Assembly (NCBI GenBank): GCA_030374805.1
Contig: JARGSG010000001.1
Coordinates: forward strand, 930,001-994,000
Direction of reading: 5' to 3'
Origin: Gracilaria gracilis
Lineage: Eukaryota; Rhodophyta; Florideophyceae; Gracilariales; Gracilariaceae
DNA: 64,000 bases
The position numbers and the translations under genes are program-made. Every line of letters starts with the position of its first letter. Position 1 is the first letter of the stretch. Positions 39,122 through 49,392 of the stretch are shown here, in pieces. The notes beneath the pieces were generated by a model, which was given only the letters and a program-made list of their open reading frames with translations, was not told where the DNA came from and did no database searches.

Positions 39122-40357
39122 ATGAACGCGGCGCCAAAGACGGCTTTTTTGGGATCTCCTTGTGTACAGCTCCTTCCTGGTCCGCACACAGGAGTTTATT
39201 CAAAATCTCCTTTGAGCCAGAGAATCAACCGTCTACGTCGAGCAAGATTTCATCATGGCAGTAGAACCTCCAAACTGTTAATGACTGCGGATGAAGATGT
39301 TAACACCCAAACGAAGACGACGCAAGTCGTAAAAGGAATGATACGACCTCGAGAGGTTTCTAATTTCTCTATTCCTTTTCAAGACTTCATCATTCGAGCG
39401 TGGAAGAGAAACGATAGAATGGCATGCGCCGAATTGATTTCATCCGTTCTGTCAGAATTTGACCTGGAGTGGGACCCTGTGGTGGCTGATAGAGATGTCA
39501 TCGATGTGGAAAATGCTTATGCGAACGGAGAGTTCTGGGTTATAGAAGATACGAGAACCGCGAGTATTGTTGGGACCGGCGCTTTTTACGAAGTTCCACA
39601 CCGAGGGAAGGGCGTTGTCGAAATTCGAAAACTGTACTTGCACAAGAGCGTGCGTGGTCAGGGGCTTGGATCTTTCATGCTCACCGCTATTGAACAACGG
39701 GCTTTTCAGCTTGGTTATAGGCAAGCAGTCGTTGAAACATTATCAACAATGACAGAGGCAAATGGCTTGTATAGGTCACGAGGATACAAAGCATCCACAG
39801 GCGTTGAGGTAGAACGATGCGACACAGTCCTGGAGAAACCCTTGCATTTATCCCAACCTGCTGTTGGACATGACACGCTTGAGGTCATTGATTTGACTCG
39901 AGGATGGACTGTAGCATTTGCTTCAAAAGACCAGGTGAATCGAGGTCGACTCCTCTTTCGGGCTGTGGCTGTGCTAGTTGAGACTGGAAACAAAATTGTG
40001 GTGCATAGGCGCTCTTACACCAAATCTTCGTTCCCAGGTAAGATGGCTGCTTTGGTTACTGGCTGCATCGACTGGCAGGAAGATCCCCTCACTGCTGCGA
40101 AGCGAGAAGTTGAAGAAGAAGTAGGTCTATCAAATCTTACGTTTTCAACTCCGTTTTCGCCGTTTGTTGCGGATGGGGAAGGAACTGGACTGAGAATTCA
40201 GTTCCATCCTTTCATTGCAACTGGGGATTTTTCTGATGACCACATCGTCTGCGACCCGAGAGAAGTTGACTCTGTCAAGCTTATGACTCGTGAAGAGATC
40301 ATTGCTGATGGGATTGGGGGTTCGCTGTGGCAGGAGTTCAGAAGACATGGGCTTTAA
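39122..40357 (+). CDS. GNAT acetyltransferase-Nudix hydrolase fusion, probably plastid-targeted
   Basis: The 411-residue product has three parts. Residues 1-70 are basic and Ser-rich, a likely plastid transit peptide. Residues about 80-215 are a GNAT domain with the acetyl-CoA loop VRGQGLG and the typical YRQAVVETL...ANGLYRSRGY end. Residues about 245-405 are a Nudix domain with a perfect Nudix box at about 314-336: Gly, Glu after five, then REVEEEVGL after seven more. GNAT domains acetylate amines. Nudix domains hydrolyse nucleoside-diphosphate-linked compounds, or in the IPP isomerase branch rearrange isoprenoid diphosphates. No intron is visible and the frame is continuous, so the fusion is real in this sequence. 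The substrate is unknown. Confidence 0.85.
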   Translation: MNAAPKTAFLGSPCVQLLPGPHTGVYSKSPLSQRINRLRRARFHHGSRTSKLLMTADEDVNTQTKTTQVVKGMIRPREVSNFSIPFQDFIIRAWKRNDRMACAELISSVLSEFDLEWDPVVADRDVIDVENAYANGEFWVIEDTRTASIVGTGAFYEVPHRGKGVVEIRKLYLHKSVRGQGLGSFMLTAIEQRAFQLGYRQAVVETLSTMTEANGLYRSRGYKASTGVEVERCDTVLEKPLHLSQPAVGHDTLEVIDLTRGWTVAFASKDQVNRGRLLFRAVAVLVETGNKIVVHRRSYTKSSFPGKMAALVTGCIDWQEDPLTAAKREVEEEVGLSNLTFSTPFSPFVADGEGTGLRIQFHPFIATGDFSDDHIVCDPREVDSVKLMTREEIIADGIGGSLWQEFRRHGL

Positions 40358-40659
40358 GAGATAGCGCCCTCCTCTGTCTAGTGTACACACATGGCACCAG
40401 AGACTTAATCTTCTTGGATCAGACTATTGTCTATATTTATCGCAACGTTCCAGTGTGTGAAGGTCTACAAATCTGGCCTCTAGGGTTGAATATCTGCCTC
40501 ATTGGACTTGTGGATCAGTATCGGCATAGTTTGCTTCTGTTGTATCATTAGCAATAACAATATTTGCAGATGAAAAAAATGTTTTACTATAGACCGACGT
40601 ATAAGAAAATCTCGCCGTTATCACGGCAGGAATTGCATCAATATCACAGAAACGATATC
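40358..40659. other. Convergent 3' spacer
   Basis: The spacer lies between the stops of the GNAT-Nudix and phycobilisome linker genes. Nothing is recognised. Confidence 0.3.
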
Positions 40660-41712
40660 CTATACGACGAGGTTAAGCTCAGCAATCTTGGACTGCAAGG
40701 CAGCAATTTGAGATTCAGCGTCTGCAATTTCCTTCTGAGCATAGTTCGAGATCATGAGATCTTCTGATGAACTGCGATCTAACTGTGCCTCTTCGTCTGG
40801 CGTCAAATACATATAGTTACCGAGCGTCAGTTCGACACGGCGGCGGGGGGCAACAGCATTCTCGTTAACGTCTACTGTCGGAGCTGGTAGCCCATTGTCG
40901 ATATCTGGTCGGGTAGGAATCGCTTTCTTCACTGAAACAAACGTAGGATGACTGTTCAAAGCAATTACCGACACTAACTTGGATGAGTAACCAGCGCCGT
41001 CAAGAGAAAGAACGTGATTAGGATTCGCAACTCCAGTCTGAAGGGCACGAGCACGCAACGACTTATCGGTAGTTCCAGGAGATGAATAAAGCGCACACAT
41101 TCTATTGAATTCATCAGCAGTTGTGTAAGTACCCTTGAACCTCATCTGCGGAACGTAGTCGTCTCCAAACGCTTCGTCATATTCCGAACAATCAATGTAG
41201 GAGTTAATTTCAGCTTCGTACCCTTCATTGACTATTCTTTGTACATGCTCGGAAACTTCTGCCTGGGAAACAGGCCCGCGACCAAGAAGATGCTTGAAGT
41301 TGAGTTCCACAGCCCTGTACGGTCCACAACACTCGAAGAAACGACTGCGATAAGTAGAGCTCAACGCAACAGCACGAACAAACTCGCGGAGTGGAATGCG
41401 ATTGGCGCGGTACATGGACTCGGCGATGTACGCCTCTTCGCGCTCAGACTCCATGACATAGGCATTTCCAAACACTTGTTTCCATACCATATAGCATGCT
41501 ACATCCTTGTCTTCAACGCATGCGTTGGAAACCACTGGAGTATATCGCAAAATATCCAACGTAATCCCAGGATTGCCAGTCATTCGAGGTGTAGCAGCGG
41601 CACGACGCGCACCGCCTGAGATGGTTCTAGTCGGAGTGAGGCACACATTTTTAAGGCTTCCTTGAACCTTGGTCGCCGGAGCAAAAGATGAATGCGGTAC
41701 AAAAGCACTCAT
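40660..41712 (-). CDS. Nuclear-encoded phycobilisome linker polypeptide
   Basis: The product is 350 residues from MSAFVPHSSF (41712). Residues 1-45 have no acids and many Ser, Thr and Arg, and look like a plastid transit peptide. A single phycobilisome-linker domain spans about 75-190, with ELNFKHLLGRGP (136-147) and YIDCSEYDEAFGDDYVP (172-188), the hallmark of the family. The segment after 190 ends with a short coiled-coil-like tail (EIADAESQIAALQSKIAEL). Linkers join phycobiliprotein hexamers in rods or connect rods to the core on the stromal thylakoid face. Whether this is a rod or rod-core linker cannot be settled by eye. It shares its upstream region with YJU2. Confidence 0.9.
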   Translation of the reverse strand: MSAFVPHSSFAPATKVQGSLKNVCLTPTRTISGGARRAAATPRMTGNPGITLDILRYTPVVSNACVEDKDVACYMVWKQVFGNAYVMESEREEAYIAESMYRANRIPLREFVRAVALSSTYRSRFFECCGPYRAVELNFKHLLGRGPVSQAEVSEHVQRIVNEGYEAEINSYIDCSEYDEAFGDDYVPQMRFKGTYTTADEFNRMCALYSSPGTTDKSLRARALQTGVANPNHVLSLDGAGYSSKLVSVIALNSHPTFVSVKKAIPTRPDIDNGLPAPTVDVNENAVAPRRRVELTLGNYMYLTPDEEAQLDRSSSEDLMISNYAQKEIADAESQIAALQSKIAELNLVV

Positions 41713-42439
41713 TCTCAGCAAAGTCGAGATAACGCTCCGAGAGACGAAGAATGTGGTGAGCTTGCGTCAAGAAACTATTCGCAACCAATGTGGGGCAATG
41801 TCGCGCAGGGGATGGTCGGGGGAGGAGACGCTTGGGGTGCGAATTGTGTGAGACGTGTGCGTCGCGGAAAGGGGGCAAAACGCTAACCTTGGTACCAACG
41901 GTAGACCGTAGGGTTTTCAGACTTTTTCGCTATGCATGACCCAATTCAATCCGAAGCTGCAGACCAGGTCTGTCTGTTGGAGATCTAAACGAGATTGGAG
42001 CCAGAATCTCCGTTGATTCCTAATCGCTGTCCAAAAGATCATCCATTCGTGGATATAATTCACTCTGAAAATATGCTGTAGACGATTTTTTTCGGAAAGC
42101 AAACATATTCGACTTAAACACACGTGTACACGAGACCACCTAAAGCCGAGGTTGTGTCATGTCTTGCCATCCTCTTTCACGCAAGACGTCTCATAGAAGT
42201 CACTTATCTCCTCAGAAAGTTAACCGCTCTCAAGAATACTTTAGAGAACAAACAGGCTGTTCTTGACTAATCTGTTTGTCAAAGAAAGATAGTTGGACCT
42301 AACATTCTCCGACCTCGAGACAGAATTGCTCTGGAGAACCGCTTCCGCTTTTTAGAATTGAAGTCAAAATTTTCGCTGCGAAGCATTTCCTGGGAAGTGG
42401 CCATTGTTTGAAGTTTGAAAAGGAGCGTCTTGAAGCACA
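41713..42439. promoter_or_regulatory. Divergent promoter between the phycobilisome linker and YJU2
   Basis: It contains GGTACCAACGGTAG at 41892-41904, one base from the recurrent TACCAAGGGTA, about 180 bases upstream of the linker ATG. No gene is seen. Confidence 0.35.
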
Positions 42440-43279
42440 ATGGGCGAGAGAAAAGTGCAGGCGAAGTACTACCCACCGGACTTTGATCCTTCTCGACTTC
42501 CTCGCATCAAGAAAAAGCGTCATGCGGAAGATGCAGTTCGCTTTATGCTTCCCATGTCTGTCCGATGCGAGTCATGTGGGGAATTCATGGGAACAGGGTT
42601 GAAGTTCAATGCGAAGAAGTCAGACAGCGGCGAGAACTACCTTGGCATAAGAATCTTTCGTTTTTCTATGAAGTGCAAATCCTGTCCGGCAACCTTCACC
42701 ATAAAGACAGACCCCAAAAACAGTGATTATACATGTGAATCTGGCGTTCGGAGAAACTATGAGCCTTGGAAGGAAGAAGAACGGCTACAACAAGAAAGTA
42801 AAGAAGAAAGGGAAAGACAAGACCAAGATGTTATGCAAGCCCTTGAAAACAAAACAGTTGATGCGAAGAAGGAGTTAGAGGATCTCGATGAACTGAATGA
42901 ACTTAAATCCGCCAATGCCCAAAGGGCTTCAATAACAGTTGACGATGTACTTGAGAGAAGCAGGGCCCAAAAACGCAATTTGGATGACGAAATAGAAGCA
43001 CAGCTGAGGGATCAAGCTCGGACACTTTTTAAGAACAAAAAACCGTCCGAAGTTGGATTCAGATTCACATCCTCTAACCCAGCTAGTTCCAAGGTTCCCA
43101 GTGCGCCTGAAAGAGACAATTCCATTCCCAACGCTAGTATTCTGAACAGTCATAAAATTACCCTGAAGGTTAAGAAGAAAATTACCAAGTCTCATGCAAC
43201 TCGGACGAACATACAGATAGAATCAGGAAAACCGTTGACAGGGCTCGCGGATTACTCGAGTTCTAGTGAATCTGAGTAG
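42440..43279 (+). CDS. YJU2: Splicing factor YJU2/CCDC94
   Basis: The 279-residue protein starts MGERKVQAKYYPPDFDPS, the near-invariant N-terminus of the CWC16/YJU2 family. Zinc-binding pairs CESC (43-46) and CKSC (79-82) follow, then RNYEPWKEEERL and a charged coiled coil. The C-terminus is Ser-rich and ends in acidic SSSESE. YJU2 joins the Prp19/NTC complex and promotes the first catalytic step of pre-mRNA splicing. Its presence agrees with the introns found in two other genes here. Confidence 0.95.
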   Translation: MGERKVQAKYYPPDFDPSRLPRIKKKRHAEDAVRFMLPMSVRCESCGEFMGTGLKFNAKKSDSGENYLGIRIFRFSMKCKSCPATFTIKTDPKNSDYTCESGVRRNYEPWKEEERLQQESKEERERQDQDVMQALENKTVDAKKELEDLDELNELKSANAQRASITVDDVLERSRAQKRNLDDEIEAQLRDQARTLFKNKKPSEVGFRFTSSNPASSKVPSAPERDNSIPNASILNSHKITLKVKKKITKSHATRTNIQIESGKPLTGLADYSSSSESE

Positions 43280-43768
43280 AAGGCTGAGATAAACTAGTGT
43301 CAAAGCGCAACCTACTTCACAGAGATCTGTTTAGGGATGGCAAAAACTAGCCGAGGCACAAACGGAATAAAAAAGTCTGATCGAACTCTCATCGTGAACG
43401 CTTTAGCTGTTCCTCCTCACATGGCTAAGCAAGTTGCTTAAAGCAACTAGACAGTAGAAGAGCTCTAGTTCTAGGCTTTGAAGCTCAACTAAGAGTTAGA
43501 ATAAAACGATAAATACGCTACTACAGCAGCTTTGTGGCAACAAATGTGCCTACTTATCTAGCGAAACGGAGCACAGATAAACTAAGGCAGATTTCACTCC
43601 ACACCCCAAAATCCATAAGGAAGCATCGTATGCAAGATGGATCCATACAGGAACTCACTTCTGTTTATAAGGATAACATGATTGTCTACCGAGCAAACCT
43701 CCACAAGAACCACTTCCAACGACAAAGAAACCCATAACCAAAATACTACAACGGAAAAGCACGTTTGA
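43280..43768. other. Convergent 3' spacer between YJU2 and beta-tubulin
   Basis: No gene or repeat is recognised. The 67-codon plus-strand frame at 43534-43737 has no support. Confidence 0.3.
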
Positions 43769-45139
43769 TCACTCCACTGGTTCCTCTTCAGGTATTTCTT
43801 CGTCATCGTACCCGTCGTCAACAAAAGAATCTTCGGGGTATTCCCCTACTCTCGCATCTTGGTATTGGATGTACTCCTGAATAAGATCTTGCATGTTGGA
43901 CTCTGCCTCGTGGAACTCCATTTCGTCCATTCCCTCACCGGTATACCAATGCAAGAAAGCCTTGCGCTTGAACATGAGAGAGAATTGATCTCCCACTCTT
44001 CTGAACATATCTTGGATTGCAGTTGAGTTGCCAATGAAGGTAGCGGTGATCTTTTGGCCCGGCGGAGGAACGTTACAGACACTAGTCTTGGTGTTGTTCG
44101 GAATCCAATCGACAAACTGGTTGGAGTTCTTATCTTGCACCTTTCTCATCTCGTCTTCGACTTCTTCTGTGGAAACCTTACCTCGGAAGTAAGCAGCAGC
44201 AGTGAGATAGCGACCCTCGTGAGGCTTGCAATCGGCCATCATGTTCCTTGACTCAAACATTTGGAATGTGAGCTCTGGCACTGTGTGGGACTTGTAGATT
44301 TCACTTCCCGAGCCCGAAAGCGGGGCGTAACCAACGACGAAGAAATGTAGGCGGGGGAAGGGAATCAGGTTGACTGCAAGCTTGCGAAGATCGGCGTTCA
44401 GCTGACCAGGGAAGCGAAGCGAGCAAGTGACTCCGGACATGACACTTGAAACGAGTTTGTTCAGGACACCATAATCGTTTGCTGGGGCTTTGAGGGTATT
44501 TGTACAAATGTTGTATAGCGCCTCATTGTCAATAGAGAACACAGCATCAGCATTTTCGATGAGTTGGTGTATAGACAAAGTGCAGTTGTATGGCTCTACG
44601 ACAGTGTCCGAAACCTTGGGGGAAGGCATTACTGAATATGTAACGAGCATACGGTCCGGATATTCCTCACGAATCTTCGACACAAGCAGAGTGCCAAGTC
44701 CAGAACCAGTACCGCCACCAAGGGAGTGCGAAACCTGGAATCCTTGAAGCACATCACATGCTTCAGTTTCATGGTGAACACGGTCAAGAACATTGTCAAT
44801 AAGCTCAGCACCCTCGGTGTAATGCCCTTTCGCCCAGTTATTACCAGCACCAGATTGACCACAGACAAAGTTTTCAGGATCGAAGAGCGCACCCATGGGG
44901 CCCGCTCTAATGTTATCTATGACGCCTGTTTCCAGGTCAAGCATAACTGACCGGGGCACAAAGCGACCCTCAGATCCTTCACGATAGTAGACACCGATTC
45001 GCTCCTTCTTAAACTCATCATCACCGTCATAGGTTCCCTTATGGTCAACGCCGTGTTCCTCGGAGATGGTCTCCCAAAACGCGGTACCCATCTGATTTCC
45101 ACATTGGCCAGCTTGAAGACAAACGATTCCGCGCGACAT
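43769..45139 (-). CDS. Beta-tubulin
   Basis: The 456-residue product is uninterrupted. The nucleotide-binding [21 protein letters not shown] and [20 protein letters not shown] segments are clear. The tail is acidic ([19 protein letters not shown]), as expected for a microtubule subunit that carries exchangeable GTP. The N-terminus reads [12 protein letters not shown] in place of the usual MREIVHIQAGQ. The MREI tetrapeptide, which mediates co-translational mRNA autoregulation in animals, is therefore missing. [13 protein letters not shown] is also somewhat divergent, as is common in red algae. Confidence 0.98.
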   Translation of the reverse strand: MSRGIVCLQAGQCGNQMGTAFWETISEEHGVDHKGTYDGDDEFKKERIGVYYREGSEGRFVPRSVMLDLETGVIDNIRAGPMGALFDPENFVCGQSGAGNNWAKGHYTEGAELIDNVLDRVHHETEACDVLQGFQVSHSLGGGTGSGLGTLLVSKIREEYPDRMLVTYSVMPSPKVSDTVVEPYNCTLSIHQLIENADAVFSIDNEALYNICTNTLKAPANDYGVLNKLVSSVMSGVTCSLRFPGQLNADLRKLAVNLIPFPRLHFFVVGYAPLSGSGSEIYKSHTVPELTFQMFESRNMMADCKPHEGRYLTAAAYFRGKVSTEEVEDEMRKVQDKNSNQFVDWIPNNTKTSVCNVPPPGQKITATFIGNSTAIQDMFRRVGDQFSLMFKRKAFLHWYTGEGMDEMEFHEAESNMQDLIQEYIQYQDARVGEYPEDSFVDDGYDDEEIPEEEPVE

Positions 45140-46581
45140 TTTGCGGAGGCGGTGGGATTACGTGATACGTAACGGAAGGATCAAGTGCAGCTAGCGTTGT
45201 TTACGAAGAAGGAGGGCTGAAGGGGAGGAAGATAAGAGGAAAACAAAAGAGTAGAGAGGCAGACACGACTTGGAAGCGAGACTGTGAGCAAAGGGCGGCG
45301 AAGCAAAGTTGCACAGCAACACAAAGATTTAAACTGGAGTGCCGACGAATGCGAGAGAGGAAACGGCGACAAATCCAAAAAGGTCGTTTTTGGAGGCTGT
45401 GCGGCAGTGGTGCAGGCTCGGTAAACAAAGCGCGCGCGCGTTTGGCGCGCATTCATGGCAGTGGCACGCTAACGGGCGGAAAAACGCCGCGTACGGGCTC
45501 GTTTACGTGCTCCAGCAGTTGGATTTGAACCAAAATTTCGAAATATTGAATCCGCGCTTCCTCCAGCACTTGCACTGGGCGGCTGTGCACCCTCTGTTGT
45601 GCACCTCATTTACCCGCGCTTTTGTAAAACCGACCAATCACACGCATCGCGCACTCACTGCAGCGCGCCCCCTCCTCTTCTTATAGCGGAGATAGCCGGT
45701 CGGTGTTATATCTTAGGATACAACGGTATCTACAACGACCGTCGTACCCTTGTTAGATAGATACACTTTCGAAGAATAGATAAAAGAGTTGAAAGCTCCA
45801 TTGGTTCTTCCCCCAAAATGTGGCCTTCCGAAAGGAATGGATGAACATAATATGTGTGCGAAAACGGCTATTTGCAAGGATGTGCACGCCTCAGAATGGC
45901 GCTGTAAGGCACTTGGCCGTATTTTGACACGCAGCGGAGATTATGAAAATTCAAAACTTCATTTGTTCCATAATTTTTGTGTCAATAATGTTTGAAGTTC
46001 GGCGCTTTTTGCTTTACACCCGCCAGGAGAAGAAGAATTACTGCAGGCGAATGGCAGTCACACATTATTGCAAAAAGTTTTTGCCCAAATCTGGGAAACA
46101 ACCTCAGCGCCAATACTGTAATTGCGCAAACTAGGAATAGAAGTTTGGCGCGCCAAAGACCACGAGATATCATAGATGCACGAGCCCCATGTAGATAAGA
46201 TAGAACAACATACAGCCGCGTGCTTTGAGCGGTCGCAGCTGCTCTTAACTTCGCGACATCGCGACAAGAGAGAGTATCCAACATTAAGTTGTCGGCGGAT
46301 AATGATTCCACACACACGCGAGTAGCGTCAATCTCGTCCAGTTCGTATTACAACGGTAGCTGCCGAGTTACCGCTCCTCCCCAGTTGTCGCAGTTTTTCA
46401 ACAAGTTCAGCTCACTAGCTCTGAAATCAGGCGTACAACCCTCGTCATCCGCTCAGTATCCTTCTAGATTTCCACCTCCTCTCCAACCTTATATTTCTGT
46501 TCTCTCATACCGTACGAAACGCTAACCGCTCGATTGGAACTCGTCATAGCTTGAGTCTCAACCCTACTTCCGTTTCACACA
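45140..46581. promoter_or_regulatory. Divergent upstream regions of beta-tubulin and the SANT-like gene
   Basis: 1.4 kb without a recognisable gene. It holds a reverse CAAGGGTA element at 45745-45755 (GTACCCTTGTTAG) between two ATAGATA-type repeats. The part next to tubulin is purine-rich on the plus strand, that is, pyrimidine-rich in the tubulin leader. Confidence 0.35.
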
Positions 46582-47706
46582 ATGGGGCGCGGTAAATCTT
46601 GGTCACGCGATGAGTCCGAGGCGGTCGCAAAGGCATGGCGCCTCGTTTGCAACAGCTTTCCTTCTCCTCGTGACCAGGGCGGAAAAAGATTCGTTCAATG
46701 TCTTCACCATCAATTCGTAGAGCTCGCACCAGCGTCCGGCGTCGAGACCGGGCGCTGGAATGCTCGTTCACCAACCGCTGTGAAAACTCATTTCGATGCG
46801 ATCTCAGACGAAGTCGTGAAATTCAATAGAGCGCTTCGCTCTGTAATCAATCTTCCGACCACCATCAATGTCAAACCGCAACCCGAGACTCTGCTCCGTG
46901 CAGTTGTTGCGGTTCATACGGGCGTTATCGATATTCCGCAACTGGACCTCAACAATCTTCCACAAACCATTCCGGAATGGAAGCTTTTTTCCGCGTGGAG
47001 GGTACTCTCTAGTGCTCCACGATTTTCACCGAAGGCATTTCTCACGTGGGTTACCGAAAACTCGAAAACGATCCCGAGTGACCTGCTTCCACTCTCTGAA
47101 GTTGGTAGTGATGACCGTAAGTTCGCAAGGCCAGTCACAAACTTCCCGTCTTTGTCTGCGCAACAAGTGGCCCCTGTGAACAGTGCTAACAGCACGGACC
47201 CCGCTCGTCATTTCCATCGTGTTGAATGTGACGTTGACGGCACTACAGACGACAATGCCGAGCAGGTATATAAGAAGCGAAGAATACAATACCAAGCTGA
47301 TCGTACTGGCGAAGCACCCAAATCCATACCGGTTGTCCCAGATGTATTTGCCGCGGTTGCAGGCGCAATTCACCGTGTTGCTGACAGTCTCAATGCTGTT
47401 GCCGTTGCTCAAGCGGAACGAAATGCCATTAGTCTGCTAAGCATTCCGGCTGTTGAACGTACGGAGCATCGAAGAGCATTTCTGGATCTGCTGGTCGAAA
47501 AACACTTGACGAATTTGAAAACCTCCATCGAAGTCGGCCAGACAGATGTTCAGAATATGGTAATACAAGGATCTCAATCCCTGCATCAAAGGCCCAATGG
47601 TGCTGATATTAACGGCGCACAGGCCCCCGTAGACCTGCACGAACCCAACCAGTTTCAGGAGGGTACTCTTCCAAGTAGTGTCACGAATGAACATCCCGCT
47701 GGTTGA
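46582..47706 (+). CDS. SANT/Myb-trihelix-like DNA-binding protein
   Basis: The 374-residue product begins MGRGKSWSRDESEAVAKAWRL, followed by GGKRFVQCLHHQFVELAP and WNARSPTAVKTHFDAISDEVVKF. This is the spacing of a Myb/SANT-like helical domain of the type found in trihelix factors and in the partner protein of PIF/Harbinger transposons. The middle part is Ser/Pro-rich with a possible nuclear signal YKKRR at about 230. A helical Ala-rich segment (DVFAAVAGAIHRVADSLNAV) lies at about 250-280. The function is unknown. It is either a transcription factor or a domesticated transposon protein. No transposase or terminal repeats are seen nearby. Confidence 0.5.
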   Translation: MGRGKSWSRDESEAVAKAWRLVCNSFPSPRDQGGKRFVQCLHHQFVELAPASGVETGRWNARSPTAVKTHFDAISDEVVKFNRALRSVINLPTTINVKPQPETLLRAVVAVHTGVIDIPQLDLNNLPQTIPEWKLFSAWRVLSSAPRFSPKAFLTWVTENSKTIPSDLLPLSEVGSDDRKFARPVTNFPSLSAQQVAPVNSANSTDPARHFHRVECDVDGTTDDNAEQVYKKRRIQYQADRTGEAPKSIPVVPDVFAAVAGAIHRVADSLNAVAVAQAERNAISLLSIPAVERTEHRRAFLDLLVEKHLTNLKTSIEVGQTDVQNMVIQGSQSLHQRPNGADINGAQAPVDLHEPNQFQEGTLPSSVTNEHPAG

Positions 47707-48834
47707 AAACTTCAGTGGTATGTTTTTCTACTCGGTTTCAAGTGGGATTGATGTAGGAAGTTCAAGTGCACTCCCCTTTCGCGGTTTAACAGCGATATGG
47801 GAGATATGCAAGGAAGCACGAAATCATTGACTGGTAAGTATGATTAGACTATGGCTCCAGGGCAATCGAAACGAGAGTACCTTGCTTGTCGGGACCTGGT
47901 CTCCAGAAATACGTCCCTGGTGTCGTAATGCAATCTGAGCGGCTTCTGCACGTAGACCAGACAGGCAGCAGTCGTGGCTAATATTATGTGGTCCATTTCT
48001 ATCCTGAAGGCGATATCCACGGGTACTAGTTATGCAGTCTTGAGTTTGCACAACTTCGACCGTATACTGCAATTTCCCACACTCACATTGTGTGCAAATG
48101 TGCACCATCTTCTGTTCCTGTCCCACCGTGGACAGTAATTGAACGAGTTATACGGCTTTCTGTATCGCACTAAAATGGAAATATTCTTTTCAGTGATCTT
48201 GTTGAGGCGTAGCAGGGCTGAGACTCAAAAAAGTGCAGGATAGCGATAACTTTTTGTCTACAATAGCCGCTCTATAAGAATGCAAGCTACAATTTCAGGG
48301 CCCACAGCGTTCGCAGAACTCTTGGCTTCGTTGTTGAATCCGTTGATCCTCTATCTTACAACTCTTGGAAGCGAAGGCGCCACAGTGGCTGTAGGTTTGA
48401 CTCACACACTCCCCGGATTAGGGACTACAGATAGCGTTACCGTTGGTACAGTACTAAGAAGTTACGTGTCAATTCAAAGACCTCATTGATCGAGAGAAGG
48501 CCAAGAATAGCATTTACGATAAGGTTACCAAGAGTAGAAAGCAGTGCTTCCGGAGAGAAAGGGAGAGAAAGAAAACAAGTAGAGCTTTGGTCTTTCGAAG
48601 AAACTAAACTTACAGCCACACAGTTGTAGATATTTATGGGTATCTATGGCTCTAGAGTAGCAGCACAGCTCAGACTGTCTCGCGCGTGTCGTTTATTCGC
48701 ATCCTCCGCATTGAGTACCGCGACATTCCTTTCAGCGTTTCTCTACGCACTTCCCAAACATCATTTTCTTCATTCGTCGTTCTGCAAGCTACTCAGGCTA
48801 TTCTATTGGGCTTGGTATCTTCTGGAAAATCTGT
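47707..48834. other. Intergenic 1.1 kb
   Basis: I do not recognise a gene. A 100-codon minus-strand frame at 47824-48126 has a Cys pattern (ICTQCECG) near its start and a reasonable amino-acid mix. It may be a small protein or an exon, but nothing confirms it. Confidence 0.3.
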
Positions 48835-49392
48835 CTATTGCGAGGTATCTTGGGCAGAAGAAGTCGAAAGGTGGTCTGCTAGGCCCTCGCACGCACCTTC
48901 AATTAAGTCCAACGCGTACTCAAAGCCATCGGCTCCCGACCAGTATGGATCTGGAACTGGCTTTCCCCTAAATGTTTCATCTGGACTAAACTCGCTCATG
49001 AGAACGATTTGTGCTTGCGGATTATCAACCTTCCAATACTGGCGAGCTGTTTCGATTGCCCTGAGGTTGTGGCGGTCCATGGCCACGATTACTTCAAATT
49101 TATCGAAATCCTCTTTAGCAAGCGGACGACAACGGCTCTCGAGTTTAAGGCCGCGTTTAGTTGCAGCAGCGCGCATGCGCGGATCGGCAAGATCGCCTTC
49201 GTGGTAACTAAAGCCGTTCTCCTTGTACCAGTTGGAACTGCCGCCACCAGTGCCGCAAGAGTCCACAAAGAATAATGTTTGAAGCCCTCGTTTTTCCAGT
49301 ACGCCCTTCATGACCGCTTCAGCGGCCGGGGAACGACAAATGTTTCCCGTGCAGAGCATGAGGATGCCGCGGGGCGGGGAGGAAGCTGCCAT
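48835..49392 (-). CDS. Low-molecular-weight protein tyrosine phosphatase
   Basis: The product is 185 residues from MAASSPPRGILM. The active-site loop LCTGNICRSP carries the nucleophilic Cys14 and Arg20, and the general acid Asp is in VPDPYWSG near the C-terminus. DSCGT and ADPRMRAAATKRG are also typical. The enzyme hydrolyses phosphotyrosine through a phosphocysteine intermediate. The frame continues upstream to an ATG at 49533, which would add a 47-residue Arg/Pro/Ser-rich leader. A plastid or mitochondrial form is therefore possible, but the start at 49392 matches the family length. Confidence 0.92.
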   Translation of the reverse strand: MAASSPPRGILMLCTGNICRSPAAEAVMKGVLEKRGLQTLFFVDSCGTGGGSSNWYKENGFSYHEGDLADPRMRAAATKRGLKLESRCRPLAKEDFDKFEVIVAMDRHNLRAIETARQYWKVDNPQAQIVLMSEFSPDETFRGKPVPDPYWSGADGFEYALDLIEGACEGLADHLSTSSAQDTSQ

